Origin: Sciscionella marina DSM 45152
Lineage (GTDB): Bacteria > Actinomycetota > Actinomycetes > Mycobacteriales > Pseudonocardiaceae
Direction of reading: 5' to 3'
Length of the DNA stretch: 64,000 bases
NCBI RefSeq assembly: GCF_000379465.1
Contig: NZ_KB905380.1
Span: forward strand, 806,001 to 870,000
Position numbers and translations under genes: made by a program. Below the pieces are notes generated by a model. It saw only the letters and a program-made list of their open reading frames with translations. It was not told the DNA's origin and made no database searches. Positions 43,219 to 51,233 of this stretch are shown in pieces (position 1 is the stretch's first letter; every line of letters starts with the position of its first letter).

Positions 43219-43683
43219 GCCTTATTCCTCCGCAAGTCCTGCGCGTTGTGCTCTTCGTCCTGCTGATAGTCAGCCAACGCTCTCTTCATGCTCTTCACCA
43301 GATCGTGGAGGTATATCGACGCGCCCCGGCTTGGTTCGCCACCTTTTGAAGGGACGCGCGATATGCCTCGACGTACTCCATGCTTTTCTTGTCAGAGGCA
43401 GGCGGCGATGCCGCACGGGCAGCGTCTCGGGGTCGAACTCGTAGCCCTTGCCACCGTGATCGGGTTCGGGGTCCTGCGGCTGGCCGGACTGGTGCAGGTA
43501 GGCGGCGCGCTGGATCTGCTCTTCCCCATTACCGGGGTTGTTCGGATCGTAGCCACCAGGATCGCTCGGCAGCTGGCCGTGCTTGACCGTCTCGATCTGC
43601 TCGCTCATCGGCGTCAACGGGGTCGACCCCGCCGTGCCCGGTAGCGGTAGCAGTCCCTGCTGGCCTTCCCCCGGCGTGGTCAT
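43215..43683 (-). pseudogene. frameshifted ESX/PE-like secretion-associated protein
   Basis: Three frames are needed. Frame 1 (ATG 43683, RBS AGGAGA) encodes a Gly/Pro-rich start TTPGEGQQGLLPLPG and IETVKHGQLPSDPGG, up to KGYEFDPE. Frame 2 encodes KKSMEYVEAYRASLQKVANQ. Frame 3 encodes SIYLHDLVKSMKRALADYQQ and DEEHNAQDLRRNKA, ending at TGA 43217-43215. Single-base losses near 43430 and 43322 explain it. The helical C-terminus resembles ESX substrates such as EspC. Its stop overlaps the next gene's start, so an intact operon once existed. Confidence 0.65.
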
Positions 43684-43838
43684 GCCTGCGCTCTCCTGCT
43701 CCCGCCGCATCGCGAACCGCAGCCCATCGTAGCGATGTGACGTCACCACGTGTGTGGTATGACGAAACTCGGCGATGCCGGTTCCCCGGCGCGCTGCGCG
43801 TTGCTCACTGGGCTCATCAGCACGGGTGAAGCAAGGAG

Positions 43839-43894
43839 AAAAGCCCGACTCGCAGCGACCGGCAATAGGACTGTGGGGTCGGAGTCGTGCTTTT
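43839..43894 (-). terminator. imperfect hairpin downstream of the duplicated membrane protein gene
   Basis: AAAAGCCCGACTC (43839-43851) and GAGTCGTGCTTTT (43882-43894) pair at 12 of 13 positions. On the minus strand it lies 14 bp after the stop codon of the gene at 43908-44381. Confidence 0.5.
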
Positions 43895-43907
43895 CCTCGT
43901 GAGTCGA

Positions 43908-44381
43908 CTACCCATGACCAAGACGGGTGCGTCCGCGGCGGATCAATGTCACGACCGCCGCGCTGACCAGCAGCAGGGGAAGCAGTTCGGGCACGAACGC
44001 AACGAGAACCCCCGCAGTGTCATACCCGAGCGTCATTCCCGCGTTCAGCGCGGCGAGCAGGACGAGGCTGCCGAGGTGCGCCCACGTCTGCCTGGAACCG
44101 GTGACCAGCCACCCTCGGAATCGAGTCAGGACCCGGTCACCGCGAGCGCGCGCCCATTCACGCCGAACGAAGCCCAACGCAAGGCCTCCGAGGACGATCA
44201 GCGGGGCTACTTCGGGGGCGAGGGCGGTAAGGATACCGAGCATGTCGAGTCCGATCACCGTGCCCGCACTGGCCACGGACATCAGGATGATCCTGCTGAG
44301 GTGCATCCCGGCCACGGTGTAGCCGGTCACGATCCACGACCGCAGTCGGCCAAGACCTCGTCGCAGTGCGCCGATCATCAT
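43908..44381 (-). CDS. membrane protein with internally duplicated module
   Basis: The 157-residue protein consists of two similar halves. Half 1 includes RLRSWIVTGYTVAGMHLSRI and MLGILTALAPEVAPLIVLGG; half 2 includes RFRGWLVTGSRQTWAHLGSL and TAGVLVAFVPELLPLLLVSA. Each half has one basic amphipathic segment and two hydrophobic helices, giving four membrane helices in total. The family is not recognised; no enzymatic residues stand out. It borders the decayed island on the side away from tRNA-Met. Confidence 0.65.
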   Translation of the reverse strand: MMIGALRRGLGRLRSWIVTGYTVAGMHLSRIILMSVASAGTVIGLDMLGILTALAPEVAPLIVLGGLALGFVRREWARARGDRVLTRFRGWLVTGSRQTWAHLGSLVLLAALNAGMTLGYDTAGVLVAFVPELLPLLLVSAAVVTLIRRGRTRLGHG

Positions 44382-44520
44382 GTCCCCGTCCTCGATACGC
44401 CACGGCGATCGTGGGCAATGATACCGCGACGCGCCCCCGGTACCGGTTTCTTCGCCCTGTTCGCGGTCTCGCCCCGCGACAGTCCTCGCTCATGGAAACG
44501 TAGCGGTCTTCGAGGACGGT

Positions 44521-44979
44521 TCAGCCCTCGAAGACCCGCTTCAGCTTCTCGAGCGCGGATTCGATCTCCGCCATGTCCGACACCGAGAGCTTGGCGGCAT
44601 ACGCCTCGAAGAGCTTCTGGTCGTACCGGCGCAAAACCCGCCGGAACGCCGTGCCGCGCTTTTCGAGCCGGAACACGTGGACTCGCCCGTCATGTGGGCT
44701 TCGCTGCCTGGAGATGTACTCGTCCTTCTCCAACCGCGCCAGGTGCTGGCTGATGGCGCCCTGCGAGACGCCCAGTCCCTCGGCCAGTTCCTTGGACGTG
44801 ATGTTCGGGTCGTCGACGATTTTCCCGAGCACGAGTTGCTGCTGAACGGTCAGCCCGAAGTCGTCGTAACGCGGACCGCGCCGCTCGGACTCGACCCACA
44901 AGTCCACGAAGAGCTGATTGATTCGCGCCGCCAGGGCACGCCTATCCGTCTTCTCCTCAGCAGCCATCGGACGCATCAT
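44521..44979 (-). CDS. MarR-family regulator
   Basis: The 152-residue winged-helix protein shows NQLFVDLWVESERRGPRYDD, the recognition region ITSKELAEGLGVSQGAISQHL and the wing SRQRSPHDGRVHVFRLEKRG with the conserved Asp-Gly-Arg. It overlaps the upstream transporter-suffix gene by 4 bp (ATGA), so both are one transcript, probably autoregulated through the dyad at 45275-45288. Confidence 0.9.
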   Translation of the reverse strand: MMRPMAAEEKTDRRALAARINQLFVDLWVESERRGPRYDDFGLTVQQQLVLGKIVDDPNITSKELAEGLGVSQGAISQHLARLEKDEYISRQRSPHDGRVHVFRLEKRGTAFRRVLRRYDQKLFEAYAAKLSVSDMAEIESALEKLKRVFEG

Positions 44980-45266
44980 TTCGCGACCGGCGCCCGCCCG
45001 TCCACCCGGTCACGCTTGCGCCTCTTGAGTCCGAAGCGGGCCTTGAGTGCCTGGACGGCTTCTTTTCCGACACCGGCGACGCCAAGGACGGTGCACGTCT
45101 CGGCGGCGACGACCACCCCGCCGATGATGGCGGCCTTGCCGACGGCATCCAGCGGCAGGAAGAGCACGACGAGGACACCCAGGTAGATCAGCGCACAGCA
45201 GACGAGGAGAGCAACGCCGATCTTGAACCTGATCGGCTTCTTCCGTGGAGTCACGTTCACTGTCAT
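44976..45266 (-). CDS. transporter-suffix-domain membrane protein
   Basis: The 96-residue protein has two membrane helices (FKIGVALLVCCALIYLGVLVV and AAIIGGVVVAAETCTVLGVAG) and a basic tail RFGLKRRKRDRVDG. It matches the short 'transporter suffix domain' family that follows transport proteins or stands alone. Co-translated with the MarR gene. Function is unknown; a link to multidrug stress is a guess. Confidence 0.75.
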   Translation of the reverse strand: MTVNVTPRKKPIRFKIGVALLVCCALIYLGVLVVLFLPLDAVGKAAIIGGVVVAAETCTVLGVAGVGKEAVQALKARFGLKRRKRDRVDGRAPVAK

Positions 45267-45274
45267 AAAAATAG

Positions 45275-45288
45275 TTTAGTCGCCTAAA
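45275..45288. promoter_or_regulatory. MarR operator-like palindrome
   Basis: TTTAG (45275-45279) and CTAAA (45284-45288) flank four bases, 8 bp upstream of the start codon of the transporter-suffix gene. Confidence 0.55.
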
Positions 45289-45365
45289 GCATGTGGGTCA
45301 ATCGCGCCGCCGGACCGGCCGCGCGGGCGGCACCATCGAGATCGAGGAATCGGACGCCGTCTCGA

Positions 45366-46208
45366 TCAGGTGATCCAGGACGGAACCAGCTGAGCCAGTT
45401 GCTGTGGGTCGGACAGGATTCGGATCGTGGTGATGCGGCCGTTGTCGACGGTGAACGCCATCAACCGCGACGGGCGGCCGTCGGTGACGAGGAGGATGCC
45501 AGGGGCACCGTTGATCAGTGCCGGGTGGCCGGTCGCGGTTGACCGCGCACCGAAGGAGGCTCGCGTGGCGATCGTGCGCGCTCCCCGGATGACCTGGGTG
45601 TCGGTGTGCAGTTCGACCTCGGGGGCGAGCAAGGTGAGCAGGCTGGCGATATCGCCCTTGCTGGCGGCGGTGAGGAACGCGTCGACAATGCTGCGGTCCG
45701 CGGACCGGGTGCTGGGTGCACTGAGCCGGATTCGTCCTCTGGCCCGGCTGGCCAGCATCTTGGTCGCGGCTGTGCTGCGGGCGAGGATCGCCGCGATCGT
45801 GTCGAACGGCAGCTCGAACACGTCGTGCAACACGAACGCGATCCGCTCGGCCGGAGTGAGGGCGTCCATGACGACGTGCAGGGCCAGACCGACCGAGTCG
45901 GCGAGAACGGCTTCTGTCTCGGGATCGGGGTTGTCGTCGCTGACTGCTGTCGACATCTTCAGCTCCAACGGCTGCTCACCGTGAGTGCTACGTCGGCGCA
46001 GGAAGTCAAGACAGATCCGTCCGATCACCGTGGTCAACCAGCCGCGCAGCTCATGGATGTCCTGCTCGCCGGTGCGCGCAAGACGTAGCCACGCTTCCTG
46101 CACCGCGTCATCGGCGTCGGCATGTGAGCCGAGTACTCGGGACGCTATCGAGTGCAGGTAGCAGCGGTGGGTCTCGAAGGTAGCGGCCAGGCTGTCCTGG
46201 TCAGTCAT
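45366..46208 (-). CDS. ECF41-type RNA polymerase sigma factor (SigJ-like)
   Basis: Sigma region 2 is TFETHRCYLHSIASRVLG followed by DADDAVQEAWLRL, and region 4 is LTPAERIAFVLHDVFELPFD then STAATKMLASRARGRIR. A SnoaL-like C-terminal domain (from about 175, DAFLTAASKGDIASLLTLL) replaces a separate anti-sigma factor, the ECF41 design. ECF41 genes are typically next to an AhpD/carboxymuconolactone decarboxylase-like gene, exactly as here (46346). Length is 280 residues. Confidence 0.9.
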   Translation of the reverse strand: MTDQDSLAATFETHRCYLHSIASRVLGSHADADDAVQEAWLRLARTGEQDIHELRGWLTTVIGRICLDFLRRRSTHGEQPLELKMSTAVSDDNPDPETEAVLADSVGLALHVVMDALTPAERIAFVLHDVFELPFDTIAAILARSTAATKMLASRARGRIRLSAPSTRSADRSIVDAFLTAASKGDIASLLTLLAPEVELHTDTQVIRGARTIATRASFGARSTATGHPALINGAPGILLVTDGRPSRLMAFTVDNGRITTIRILSDPQQLAQLVPSWIT

Positions 46209-46265
46209 GGCACTCCCCTGGGGCGCACGGCGGTTGTCTTCATCAGGACGTGGCGGACGCCGAAC

Positions 46266-46291
46266 AGGTAACGCGCGAATCGGCGTTACCT
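46266..46291. promoter_or_regulatory. perfect 9-bp inverted repeat between sigma factor and AhpD-like gene
   Basis: AGGTAACGC (46266-46274) and GCGTTACCT (46283-46291) are perfect inverted copies with 8 bases between. It is in the divergent promoter region and may be an operator; a typical ECF41 promoter pair was not clear. Confidence 0.5.
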
Positions 46292-46345
46292 TCGACCGGT
46301 TTGGTGCGTCGTGGTGTGCGTCGACATCGATTTCAGGAGGACAGC

Positions 46346-46801
46346 ATGGCAGTACGTATCCACGACCCGGCCAGCCAGCCCGACGTTTTCAACCATGTTC
46401 AGGAGATCATAAAAGCGGCGTACCGGGGTGACGTGCCTCGGCAGACACTGGAACTGGTCCAGCTGCGGACCAGTCAGATCAATGGGTGCAGTGCCTGTAC
46501 CGATGCGGAGGCCGAGCTCGCCATCAAAGGCGGCCACAACATCGAGAAGCTGCTCACGCTACCAGCCTGGTACGAGGACCCGCGCTTCGACGCGGCGGAA
46601 CGGGCCGCTCTCGCGCTCGCCGAGGCCATGACCCGGCTCGCTGACCGGCCTGGCGCTGTCACCGACGAGATCTGGGCCGAGGCAGCCGAACACTACACCG
46701 AGCAACAGTTGGGTTGTCTGATTCTGATGGTGTCACTCACCAACTTCTTCAATCGAGTCAACACTACCTTCCGAGTACCCGCTGGGACACGCTGGAATTG
46801 A
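46346..46801 (+). CDS. carboxymuconolactone decarboxylase/AhpD-family protein
   Basis: The 151-residue protein has the AhpD redox motif Cys-x-x-Cys in NGCSACTDAEAELA, followed by LPAWYEDPRFDAAERAALAL. This class is the usual target of the adjacent ECF41 sigma factor and acts in peroxide or organic-hydroperoxide defence. The ATG at 46346 has GGAGG at 46336-46340; a longer open frame starts at 46250 without coding support. A strong hairpin follows. Confidence 0.9.
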   Translation: MAVRIHDPASQPDVFNHVQEIIKAAYRGDVPRQTLELVQLRTSQINGCSACTDAEAELAIKGGHNIEKLLTLPAWYEDPRFDAAERAALALAEAMTRLADRPGAVTDEIWAEAAEHYTEQQLGCLILMVSLTNFFNRVNTTFRVPAGTRWN

Positions 46802-46806
46802 GCGAT

Positions 46807-46841
46807 AATGGTGACCGCCCATGATTCGGGCGGTCACCATT
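46807..46841. terminator. 14-bp stem terminator after the AhpD-like gene
   Basis: AATGGTGACCGCCC (46807-46820) pairs perfectly with GGGCGGTCACCATT (46828-46841) around a 7-base loop, the strongest simple hairpin in the window. Confidence 0.85.
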
Positions 46842-46915
46842 GTGCTGTCGCTGTGTCGACCGCATCCCAGATCCTCGCCCGATAGGATCGCGTCTTCCGG
46901 CGAAAGGGGCACACG

Positions 46916-47452
46916 GTGAGTGAAGCGGTCGGGCCGGTCCTGCGGACTCCGAGGTTGGTTCTCGAGCCGATCAGCGCGGGCGACAGCGAGGAGCTGTTCG
47001 AGACCGTTGTCGGCCAGGAGGGTGTGATGCGGTGGCTGGCCACTCGCCAGGCAGGCACCCGGGCGGATGCGGAAACCATGTGCCACAACGTTATCGCCCA
47101 CTGGTCGGACTACGGCTACGGTCAGTTCTCCGTGCGCGAGGCCGCGGCCCGGGAGTTCCAGGGCCGGGTCGGGCTGCGGCATCGCCCCGAACACGGCACG
47201 GATCTCGGTTCCGCGCTCTCGCCGCATTGTCACGGCCGCGGAATAGCCCGGGAAGCGGGCACCGCATACCTGGACTGGGCGTTCGATCGGCTCGGTCTGC
47301 GGGTGACTTTCGGTTTCGTCCTGTCCGGCAGTGCGGCCTGGATCGCGCTGCTGCGCCGTCTCGGCGGCACAGAAGCCGGGACCGTCGTGTCGAGCGGTCA
47401 CCACTGCCTGCGGTTCCGGTTCAGTAGACGAGGGTTCAGTAGACGAGAATGA
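46916..47452 (+). CDS. GNAT-family N-acetyltransferase
   Basis: The 178-residue protein has TPRLVLEPISAGDSEELFE at the start and the acetyl-CoA region ALSPHCHGRGIAREAGTAYL with the R/Q-x-x-G-x-A pattern, then a YLDWAFDRLGL helix, as in RimJ/RimL-like acetyltransferases. The GTG start follows GAAAGGGG. A repeated RGFSRRE tail suggests a small 3' duplication (AGTAGACGAG twice, near 47423-47446). The substrate is unknown. Confidence 0.85.
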   Translation: MSEAVGPVLRTPRLVLEPISAGDSEELFETVVGQEGVMRWLATRQAGTRADAETMCHNVIAHWSDYGYGQFSVREAAAREFQGRVGLRHRPEHGTDLGSALSPHCHGRGIAREAGTAYLDWAFDRLGLRVTFGFVLSGSAAWIALLRRLGGTEAGTVVSSGHHCLRFRFSRRGFSRRE

Positions 47453-47843
47453 CCATCAACAGTGCGATGAGTATCCCGGAAACACCACACAGCGCGCCCG
47501 CGCCGCACATTCTGCGGTCATCGGATTTCTCGACACCGATCGCGCCGAGCACCGCGGCGGCGACACCGAAAAGAAAACCGACGATGCCGACATAGGGCAG
47601 CAGACCGAAAACAATCGAGAGCGCACCGAATACCAGCGCGAGAACGGCGAGAACGTTCGATTTCCCGGGTTCCCCGAGCGCGCGTTCGAGGGCCACCCGG
47701 CGACGGCGTTCGGCGGCGAGTTCCCGCTCGACGCTGCGCAGGCGGGCCGCACACTCCCAGCGCTGACACTGCGCGTACTCCGCGTGCGCCGACTTTCGCG
47801 GGCTCAACCGCCGTGCATCACTCGTGTTCGAACCCGCCATCAT
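47436..47843 (-). CDS. small membrane protein, DUF4190-like
   Basis: A basic, coiled-coil-like N-terminal half (RLRSVERELAAERRRRVALE) precedes two hydrophobic segments separated by GAIGVEKSDDRRMCGAG, similar to the DUF4190 arrangement at 1166-1495. About 135 residues. The start is uncertain; ATGs at 47843, 47840 and 47864 are candidates. It overlaps the converging GNAT gene by 17 bp. Confidence 0.55.
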   Translation of the reverse strand: MMAGSNTSDARRLSPRKSAHAEYAQCQRWECAARLRSVERELAAERRRRVALERALGEPGKSNVLAVLALVFGALSIVFGLLPYVGIVGFLFGVAAAVLGAIGVEKSDDRRMCGAGALCGVSGILIALLMVILVY

Positions 47844-47939
47844 CACTCGGTATCGGTCAAGCATGCCCGGCCGTTTCGCGCCACGACGAAGTTGGGCCGA
47901 ATGGCCTAATCGCACTACGGCGGCGAGTCAGCGAACGGA

Positions 47940-48271
47940 TCAACCGGTCACGATGCGCAGAATCGCTTTACCGTCCTGGATCGCCGACATCTGCACCGTG
48001 ACCGCACCGGGTTCGGCCGCGAGTTTCTGGTGCCACAGCTCCGGCCAGTTTGCCCGGCGCGGGGTCACGCACCGGATCTTCACCGGCGCGGAGACCTGCA
48101 CCTCGCAGCTTCGGGTGGCGCAGGCTTTGTAGTTCGTTACCGTCCTCTGCCGTGAGCGGCACGCTGGGCGGACCAGGACCGGCTGACGGCTACTGGTCAC
48201 GCTCAGGGCCGCGGAGCTGCGCGGTGCGTGTCCCCGCCCGAACAACCGCTCGTCACCAGCGCGGCGATCAT
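47940..48271 (-). pseudogene. broken lipoprotein gene
   Basis: One frame from ATG 48271 gives IAALVTSGCSGGD, a short hydrophobic run with a lipobox, and stops at 48203. A second frame continues with YKACATRSCEVQVSAPVKI and closes with AVTVQMSAIQDGKAILRIVTG. A third frame in between reads PLTAEDGNELQSL. The pieces look like parts of one secreted beta-rich protein with at least two indels. The signal peptide is also unusually short. Divergent from the SDR gene. Confidence 0.5.
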
Positions 48272-48290
48272 CGCGGTCTCGACCGTTCGG

Positions 48291-48296
48291 TAGCCT
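48291..48296 (+). promoter_or_regulatory. -10 element of the leaderless SDR gene
   Basis: TAGCCT ends 7 bases before the ATG at 48304. Confidence 0.5.
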
Positions 48297-48303
48297 GCGG
48301 GAT

Positions 48304-49212
48304 ATGAGCTGGAGCGAGCGTGAGGTCGGCGACCAGTCGGGGCGGACATTCGTGGTGACCGGGGCGAATTCGGGCCTCGGCCTGCGGGTGGCCCAGGTAC
48401 TCGGTGAACACGGTGCCCGGGTGCTTCTCGCCTGTCGCTCGGAATCCCGGGGCGCACAAGCAGTGCGGCGGGTTCCCGGCGGGGAGCTGGTGCGCCTGGA
48501 TGTCGCGGAGCTGTCCTCGGTGCACTCGGCGGCCGGGGAGATCCGGGACCGGGTCGGCGATCGTCTCGACGGTCTGGTCAACAATGCGGGAATCACCTGG
48601 CCACCGTTGCGGCGCACCACCGAGGGATTCGAGTCGACCTTCGCCACCAACCATTTGGGACACGCGGCGCTGACCTGGTTGCTCATGCCCGCGCTGCGCG
48701 GCGCCGAGGCGGCCCGGGTGGTGCACGTCAGCAGCATTTCAGCGAGCGGCGGCGGCCTCGACCTGGAGGATCCGAACTACCAGCGCCGCCCCTATCGGGC
48801 CTATACCGCGTACATGCAGTCGAAACAGGCCAATCTGTTGTTCGCGCTGGAACTCGACCGGCGGCTGCGCGCGGCCGGGGAATCCGTGCGCAGCGTCGCC
48901 GCGCATCCGGGCATGACGCGGACCGAACTGTTCCCGAACGCAACCCGCAGCGGTGGTCCGCGCGCGACCGCCCTGCTGCGGGCGCTGAATCCGCTGATCG
49001 CGCAGTCGGTCGAGGGTGGGGCGCTGCCACTGTTGCGTGCCGCGACCGCTGGGGACGGCGGCGAGTACTACGGGCCCTCCGGTCCGCTGGAAATCCGTGG
49101 CGGCACCGGACGAGCGCGCATTCCACGCAGCGCTGCGCACCCGGAAACCGCCCGACGGCTCTGGAATCTCACGGCCGAACTCACCGGCGTCGAACCGGAT
49201 CCGGCCGGATGA
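48304..49212 (+). CDS. short-chain dehydrogenase/reductase
   Basis: The 302-residue SDR has the NAD(P) motif VVTGANSGLGLRVAQ, LVNNAGITWPPL, a Ser in VVHVSSISASG and catalytic Tyr/Lys in AYMQSKQANLLF. Sequence is of the retinol-dehydrogenase/oxidoreductase subfamily. The Arg in ACRSESRG suggests NADPH preference. The substrate is unknown. Transcript probably leaderless. Confidence 0.88.
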   Translation: MSWSEREVGDQSGRTFVVTGANSGLGLRVAQVLGEHGARVLLACRSESRGAQAVRRVPGGELVRLDVAELSSVHSAAGEIRDRVGDRLDGLVNNAGITWPPLRRTTEGFESTFATNHLGHAALTWLLMPALRGAEAARVVHVSSISASGGGLDLEDPNYQRRPYRAYTAYMQSKQANLLFALELDRRLRAAGESVRSVAAHPGMTRTELFPNATRSGGPRATALLRALNPLIAQSVEGGALPLLRAATAGDGGEYYGPSGPLEIRGGTGRARIPRSAAHPETARRLWNLTAELTGVEPDPAG

Positions 49213-49312
49213 CCGCATTTCGTACCGAATCTCTCGAATGAGATTTGTCTCGGCGCGACGATGATTCCTCTGGTTACGGTGGGGCCCGCCGTGCCGGTGA
49301 AAGGAATGCGCC

Positions 49313-50692
49313 ATGACGAGCGGACGACGGTGGCTCATTCTCGCGATCTGCTGCATGAGCCTGTTCATCGTCACGCTGGACAACACGATCGTGAATATGG
49401 CGCTGCCCGCGATCCGGCGGGAATTCGGTTCCTCGCTTTCGGAATTGCAGTGGACGATCGACGCCTACACGATCGTGCTGGCGAGCCTGCTGATCCTGTC
49501 CGGTTCGGTGGCGGACCGGATCGGGCGCAGGCGCACCTTCCAGGCCGGTCTGCTCCTGTTCAGCCTCGGCTCGCTGCTGTGCGGACTGGCACCGGGCACC
49601 GGCCCGTTGATCGTATTCCGTGCGCTGCAGGCGATCGGCGGCTCGATGCTGAATCCGGTGGCACTCTCGATCATCACCAACACCTTCCCCGAACCGCGTG
49701 AACGGGCGAACGCGGTCGGGGTGTGGGGCGGGGTGATCGGGCTGAGCATGGCGCTGGGTCCGGTGCTCGGCGGAATGCTCGTGGACCTGGTGAGCTGGCG
49801 TGCGGTGTTCTGGATCAATGTTCCGGTCGCCGTGCTCGCGATCCTGCTCGTGGCCGCGTTCGTGCCCGAGTCGAGGGCACCGCGCGCCAGTCGGCTCGAT
49901 CCGCTCGGCCAGACCGCGATGACGATCCTGTTGCTGGCACTGGTTTCCGGGATCATCGAGGGCCCACACTTCGGTTGGGACAGCGCACCGATCCTCGGGT
50001 GTTTCACGGTCGCCCTGGCCACCGGCGTGTTCTTCGTCCGTCACGAATGGCGCAGGGACGAGCCGCTGCTCGACCCACGCCTGTTCGCTTCCCGGCCGTT
50101 TTCCGGGGCGATCGTGATCGCGCTCGCCGCGTTCGCCGTGCTGTCCGGATTCCTGTTCCTCAACATCCTGTATCTGCAATCGGTGCGCGGCTTCTCCGCG
50201 CTGTACGCCGGAATACTCACCCTCCCGATGGCGGTCGCCAACGGCGTTTTCGCACTGGTCTCCGGCTGGTTCACCGGCCGGATCGGTGCCCGCGTACCGC
50301 TGGTGATCGCCGGGGCGGCCATGGTCGCGGCCACGCTCCTGCTCACCGGCCTCACCGCGAGCACGAGCACCGGGTACCTGGTTACCGCATACCTGTTGCT
50401 CGGCATCGGGCTCGGCATGGTGAACTCGCCGATCGTCTACACCGCCCTGTCCGGAATGCCACCCGCGCAGGCGGGGACGGCGGCCGCGATCGCGGCGACC
50501 GGCAGGCAGATCGGTACCGCACTCGGCGTTGCGGTGCTCGGCTCGATCCTCACCTCGGCCAGCACCGGGCCCGCGCAGGCGGGTTTCCTGACCGCGGACC
50601 GGATCTCCTGGTGGATCATGACCGGCGCGGGCGCGCTCATCCTCGTACTCGGTCTCCGGACCGCGGGCCCTCGCCGGAGCGCGCCGCGTTAG
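49313..50692 (+). CDS. MFS drug:proton antiporter, 14-helix (DHA2) type
   Basis: The 459-residue protein has about 14 hydrophobic helices, with DHA2 motifs LDNTIVNMALPAIRREFG in helix 1, GSVADRIGRRRTFQAG after helix 2 and WGGVIGLSMALGPVLGG in helix 5. Such EmrB/QacA-like pumps export drugs. The HxlR gene converges with it (4-bp overlap). Confidence 0.9.
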   Translation: MTSGRRWLILAICCMSLFIVTLDNTIVNMALPAIRREFGSSLSELQWTIDAYTIVLASLLILSGSVADRIGRRRTFQAGLLLFSLGSLLCGLAPGTGPLIVFRALQAIGGSMLNPVALSIITNTFPEPRERANAVGVWGGVIGLSMALGPVLGGMLVDLVSWRAVFWINVPVAVLAILLVAAFVPESRAPRASRLDPLGQTAMTILLLALVSGIIEGPHFGWDSAPILGCFTVALATGVFFVRHEWRRDEPLLDPRLFASRPFSGAIVIALAAFAVLSGFLFLNILYLQSVRGFSALYAGILTLPMAVANGVFALVSGWFTGRIGARVPLVIAGAAMVAATLLLTGLTASTSTGYLVTAYLLLGIGLGMVNSPIVYTALSGMPPAQAGTAAAIAATGRQIGTALGVAVLGSILTSASTGPAQAGFLTADRISWWIMTGAGALILVLGLRTAGPRRSAPR

Positions 50693-51144
50693 ACCGCCTG
50701 GCCCGGGCCGGGCACGAGATCCAGGTCCGTGGCGTGCATCGGCTCACCGCACACCGAGCAGTGCGGTTCGACATGGCTGATCTCCCCGCAGGCGTGGTGC
50801 CGGTACAGCACCGGCGGCCCCGCCTCACCCGCGGTCCAGCGGTCTCCCCAGCGCACCATCACCAGCAGCAGATCGCACAGTTCGGTGCCCTTGGCGGTGA
50901 GCACGTACTCGTGCCGCGGCGGGCGATCGGAGTACTCACGCCGTTCCAGCACACCGTTGCCGACCAATCTTTTCAGCCGCTCGGCCAGCACTTTGCGGGA
51001 GATCCCGAGGTCCTGCTGGATCTGTTCGAACCGGGTCATCCCCACGTAGACGTCGCGCAGGATGAGCGGGGACCACGGCTCACCGATCACATCGAGGGTC
51101 CGGGCGATCGAGCACGCCATGGTGCCGAACTGGGTGCGCTGCAT
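50689..51144 (-). CDS. HxlR-family regulator with C-terminal Cys/His knuckle
   Basis: The winged-helix core reads CSIARTLDVIGEPWSPLILR, then ISRKVLAERLKRLVGNGVLE and RHEYVLTAKGTEL. After it, HHACGEISHVEPHCSVCGEP contains His and Cys residues spaced like a small zinc ribbon. Start at ATG 51144 with a -10 TAGTAT ending 7 bases upstream. Divergent from the DUF899 gene and bordered by two palindromes. It has 151 residues. Confidence 0.88.
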   Translation of the reverse strand: MQRTQFGTMACSIARTLDVIGEPWSPLILRDVYVGMTRFEQIQQDLGISRKVLAERLKRLVGNGVLERREYSDRPPRHEYVLTAKGTELCDLLLVMVRWGDRWTAGEAGPPVLYRHHACGEISHVEPHCSVCGEPMHATDLDLVPGPGQAV

Positions 51145-51151
51145 GCCCGAA

Positions 51152-51157
51152 ATACTA
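51152..51157 (-). promoter_or_regulatory. -10 element of the leaderless hxlR-type gene
   Basis: TAGTAT on the minus strand ends 7 bases before the ATG at 51144. Confidence 0.6.
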
Positions 51158-51167
51158 GAACACAAGG

Positions 51168-51213
51168 GTTCCCTCAGGGAACGGAGTGCGCTATCGTTCG
51201 TTTCCTGGGGAAC
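51168..51213. promoter_or_regulatory. paired HxlR operator candidates
   Basis: GTTCCCTCAGGGAAC (51168-51182) is a perfect 7-1-7 palindrome. GTTTCCTGGGGAAC (51200-51213) is a related imperfect palindrome; centres are about 31 bp, three helical turns, apart. The first overlaps the -35 zone of the regulator's own promoter. Confidence 0.65.
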
Positions 51214-51233
51214 CTGTCCGGAGGGAGTAAGCC

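Noticed and set aside
43775-43966. Short plus-strand ORF of 63 residues between the decayed island and the duplicated membrane protein
   Set aside because: It overlaps a terminator-like hairpin and has no ribosome binding site or recognisable sequence.
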